From assembly GCA_018372555.1 (NCBI GenBank), contig JAHAIU010000046.1, positions 1 through 16,803 on the forward strand: 16,803 nucleotides of DNA, in the 5' to 3' direction. Position numbers and translations under genes: made by a program. The notes below the pieces were generated by a model. That model had not been told where the DNA came from, made no database searches, and saw nothing but the letters and a program-made list of their open reading frames with translations. Origin of the DNA: Clostridium sp. (GTDB taxonomy: Bacteria > Bacillota > Clostridia > Clostridiales > Clostridiaceae). Positions 15,856 through 16,803 of the stretch are shown one piece after another (position 1 is the stretch's first letter; every line of letters starts with the position of its first letter).

Positions 15856-15884
15856 AGTTTACAAATGTAATCCACATCTGTCAA
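15856..15884 (-). promoter_or_regulatory. Sigma-A promoter of the BlaI-M56 operon
   Basis: Perfect -35 TTGACA (complement of 15879-15884), 17-bp spacer and -10 TAAACT (complement of 15856-15861). Operator 2 covers part of the -10 and spacer, so repressor binding would block polymerase. Confidence 0.75.
15859..15870. promoter_or_regulatory. BlaI-type operator 2
   Basis: Perfect dyad TTACA-AA-TGTAA inside the promoter, same pattern as operator 1. A degenerate third dyad ACA-TC-TGT (15874-15881) overlaps the -35 box 13 bp further on. Confidence 0.8.
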
Positions 15885-15973
15885 CCTGTTTTTTCCATAA
15901 CTTTATATTTTACCAAATATAATTTATAATACATACTATAATTATGGTTTTGTTGCAAAATAGATAATAGAAA

Positions 15974-16011
15974 ATTATTGTAAAAACTTCTTATATAGTT
16001 TTTACAATAAT
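15974..16011. repeat. Strong 15-bp hairpin of unknown role
   Basis: Perfect arms ATTATTGTAAAAACT (15974-15988) and complement (15997-16011), 8-nt loop. It lies about 90 bp upstream of the BlaI promoter and just before a gene fragment. It has no clear U-run; it may be the remains of a terminator or mobile-element end. The rest of 15885-15973 shows nothing. Confidence 0.5.
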
Positions 16012-16020
16012 CTTTAATAA

Positions 16021-16131
16021 TTCAGGAGAAATTACATCAATGATCTTCCAAGTGATATTATGAGTATTAGAAAAGTAGTTATTGATAATATTAAAAATGA
16101 CATTACATATAGTGAATTAATAGAAAATTAA
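16021..16131 (+). pseudogene. Possible 3' remnant of a lost gene
   Basis: A 36-codon open stretch, directly preceded by a stop codon and without a good start, reads like a protein C-terminus (NDLPSDIMSIRKVVIDN, then a short helix ending SELIEN and a stop). An internal ATG at 16060 would give 23 residues but lacks a ribosome binding site. I do not recognise the family. It lies between the BlaI operon and an acetyltransferase gene in DNA that otherwise looks like debris. Confidence 0.3.
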
Positions 16132-16166
16132 AATCATATTATAAATATTTTATATAGGAGATTTTT

Positions 16167-16652
16167 ATGGAAATTAGAGAAGCCACTAAAGAAGATTTAG
16201 AAGAAATTATCATTATAGAAAGCAAGTGCTTTCCTGAAGCCGAAGCAGCTAAAGAAGAGGATTTTCGTAATAGATATTCTGCTTTTAAGGAAAACTTTTT
16301 CGTAGCAGTTAAAAATGAAAAAGTAATTGGTTTTATAAATGGATGTACTACTGATAACCCTGAATTGCCTGATGAATTATATCATAATACTAAATTACAT
16401 AATCCTTCTGGAGATTATCAAACTGTGTTTGGATTAGATGTATTACCAGAATATCGTAACTCTGGTGTTGCCTCAGAATTGTTAAAACATTTTATAAAAA
16501 TATCTAAAGAACGCGGTAAAAAAGGAATGGTTCTAACTTGCAAGGATCATTTAGTCCATTATTATGAAAAATTTGGTTTTACCCATGTTAGAGTTTCAGA
16601 CTCTTCTCATGGTGGAGCAAAATGGAATGATATGAGATTGTTATTTAAATAA
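16167..16652 (+). CDS. GNAT family N-acetyltransferase, AANAT-like
   Basis: Acetyl-CoA-dependent N-acetyltransferase of 161 aa covering a complete GNAT fold. It starts MEIREATKEDLEEIIIIESKCFPEAEAA and carries the acetyl-CoA loop in VFGLDVLPEYRNSGVASELL (RNSGVA at 97-102). It ends with LTCKDHLVHYYEKFGF and SSHGGAKWNDM. The FPEAEAA entry, the CKDHLVHYYEKFGF tyrosine region and the S-x-HGG-x-W-x-x-M end resemble the arylalkylamine N-acetyltransferase group, so the substrate may be an aromatic or alkyl amine; this is inference. The ATG follows AGGAG with 6-nt spacing. It is on the plus strand, opposite to the BlaI operon, and the IS begins about 30 bp downstream. Confidence 0.9.
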   Translation: MEIREATKEDLEEIIIIESKCFPEAEAAKEEDFRNRYSAFKENFFVAVKNEKVIGFINGCTTDNPELPDELYHNTKLHNPSGDYQTVFGLDVLPEYRNSGVASELLKHFIKISKERGKKGMVLTCKDHLVHYYEKFGFTHVRVSDSSHGGAKWNDMRLLFK

Positions 16653-16694
16653 AAGGTTTTTTTTAAACTAATCTTAATATTAGACCATAAAAAG

Positions 16695-16723
16695 TGGACA
16701 ATTAATTGATATGCTCCCATTAT
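16695..16723 (+). promoter_or_regulatory. Candidate IS promoter
   Basis: -35 TGGACA (16695-16700), 17-bp spacer, -10 CATTAT (16718-16723). It overlaps the terminal repeat and the left arm of the leader hairpin; a start near 16730 would leave that arm out of the transcript. Confidence 0.4.
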
Positions 16724-16763
16724 AGTAGACAGTTAAAATAATAAAACTGTTCTATAATGGGAG
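16714..16763 (+). promoter_or_regulatory. Fold-back leader hairpin covering the transposase ribosome binding site
   Basis: A perfect 12-bp pair CTCCCATTATAG (16714-16725) with CTATAATGGGAG (16752-16763), extended inward by a 6-bp ACAGTT/AACTGT pair after a small bulge, with a 10-nt loop. The ribosome binding site GGGAGG (16759-16764) is almost wholly in the right arm. Confidence 0.65.
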
Positions 16764-16772
16764 GATTTTTTT

Positions 16773-16803
16773 ATGTCAAGAAAATCAAAAGTATCAACCG
16801 AGA
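16773..16803 (+). CDS. IS3-like transposase OrfA, first codons only
   Basis: Starts MSRKSKVSTE, with GGGAGG 8 nt upstream. A short basic start of this type is common in IS3-family OrfA proteins, which carry an HTH that binds the IS ends. Only ten codons are visible, so the identity rests mainly on the terminal repeat and leader upstream. Confidence 0.5.
   Translation, partial: MSRKSKVSTE

Larger units (their letters stand above)
16679..16803 (+). mobile_element. Left end of an IS3-like insertion sequence (cut by window edge)
   Basis: The sequence beginning near 16679 (TTAGACC...AAAAAGTGGACA) resembles the terminal repeat of IS150-group IS3 elements, which commonly read TGACCCC-AAAAAGTTGGACA. 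It is followed by a short leader and a reading frame starting like an IS3 OrfA. The exact outer boundary, target duplication and right end cannot be seen, so family assignment is tentative. Confidence 0.55.

Overview
The window looks like a piece of a Clostridium sensu stricto (low-G+C Firmicutes) chromosome. The DNA is strongly A+T-rich, ribosome binding sites are strong GGAGG types, and the protein families are clostridial: the rpoN-cggR-gap order, a signal-peptide-less spore-lysozyme type GH25 protein, a VanR/VanS-like pair and a BlaI/M56 pair. Almost everything is on the minus strand. Only two acetyltransferase genes and the insertion-sequence start at the right edge are on the plus strand.

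Reading right to left, as transcribed, region 1 (1-3474) is central metabolism: rpoN (sigma-54), cggR (glycolysis repressor) and the 5' part of gap. A sigma-A type promoter and a recognisable two-unit CggR operator sit just before cggR. Region 2 (3475-5900) has a housekeeping pair, trmL (tRNA wobble 2'-O-methyltransferase) and degV (fatty-acid binding), ended by a textbook hairpin at 3475-3510, and preceded by a separately promoted Cof-type HAD phosphatase. Region 3 (5925-8892) is cell-envelope: a membrane-anchored VanW/G5 protein and a GH25 muramidase with a C-terminal FnIII-like domain, separated by terminators and by a 193-bp palindromic, MITE-like block.

Region 4 (8974-11430) is a VanR/VanS-like two-component system, with an 11-bp-period direct repeat upstream as a candidate response-regulator site. 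No vanH/A/X resistance genes are in view. Region 5 (11434-12543) holds a 144-bp tandemly duplicated, strongly structured non-coding unit whose two copies differ by compensatory base-pair changes, followed by a plus-strand GNAT gene and its terminator.

Region 6 (12607-15884) is a BlaI-like repressor and a BlaR1-like M56 membrane metalloprotease, overlapping by one base and controlled by two TTACA-N2-TGTAA dyads at the promoter. The M56 protein has a very large outer domain with no recognisable beta-lactam-binding motifs, so its signal is unknown. Region 7 (15885-16803) carries a strong hairpin, a decayed gene fragment, an AANAT-like acetyltransferase gene and the left end of an IS3-like insertion sequence. 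The IS leader can fold to bury the transposase ribosome binding site.

The most interesting unexplained signal is the duplicated structured element at 11434-11721. Next are the unusual sensor of the BlaR1-like protein and the fold-back leader of the IS.
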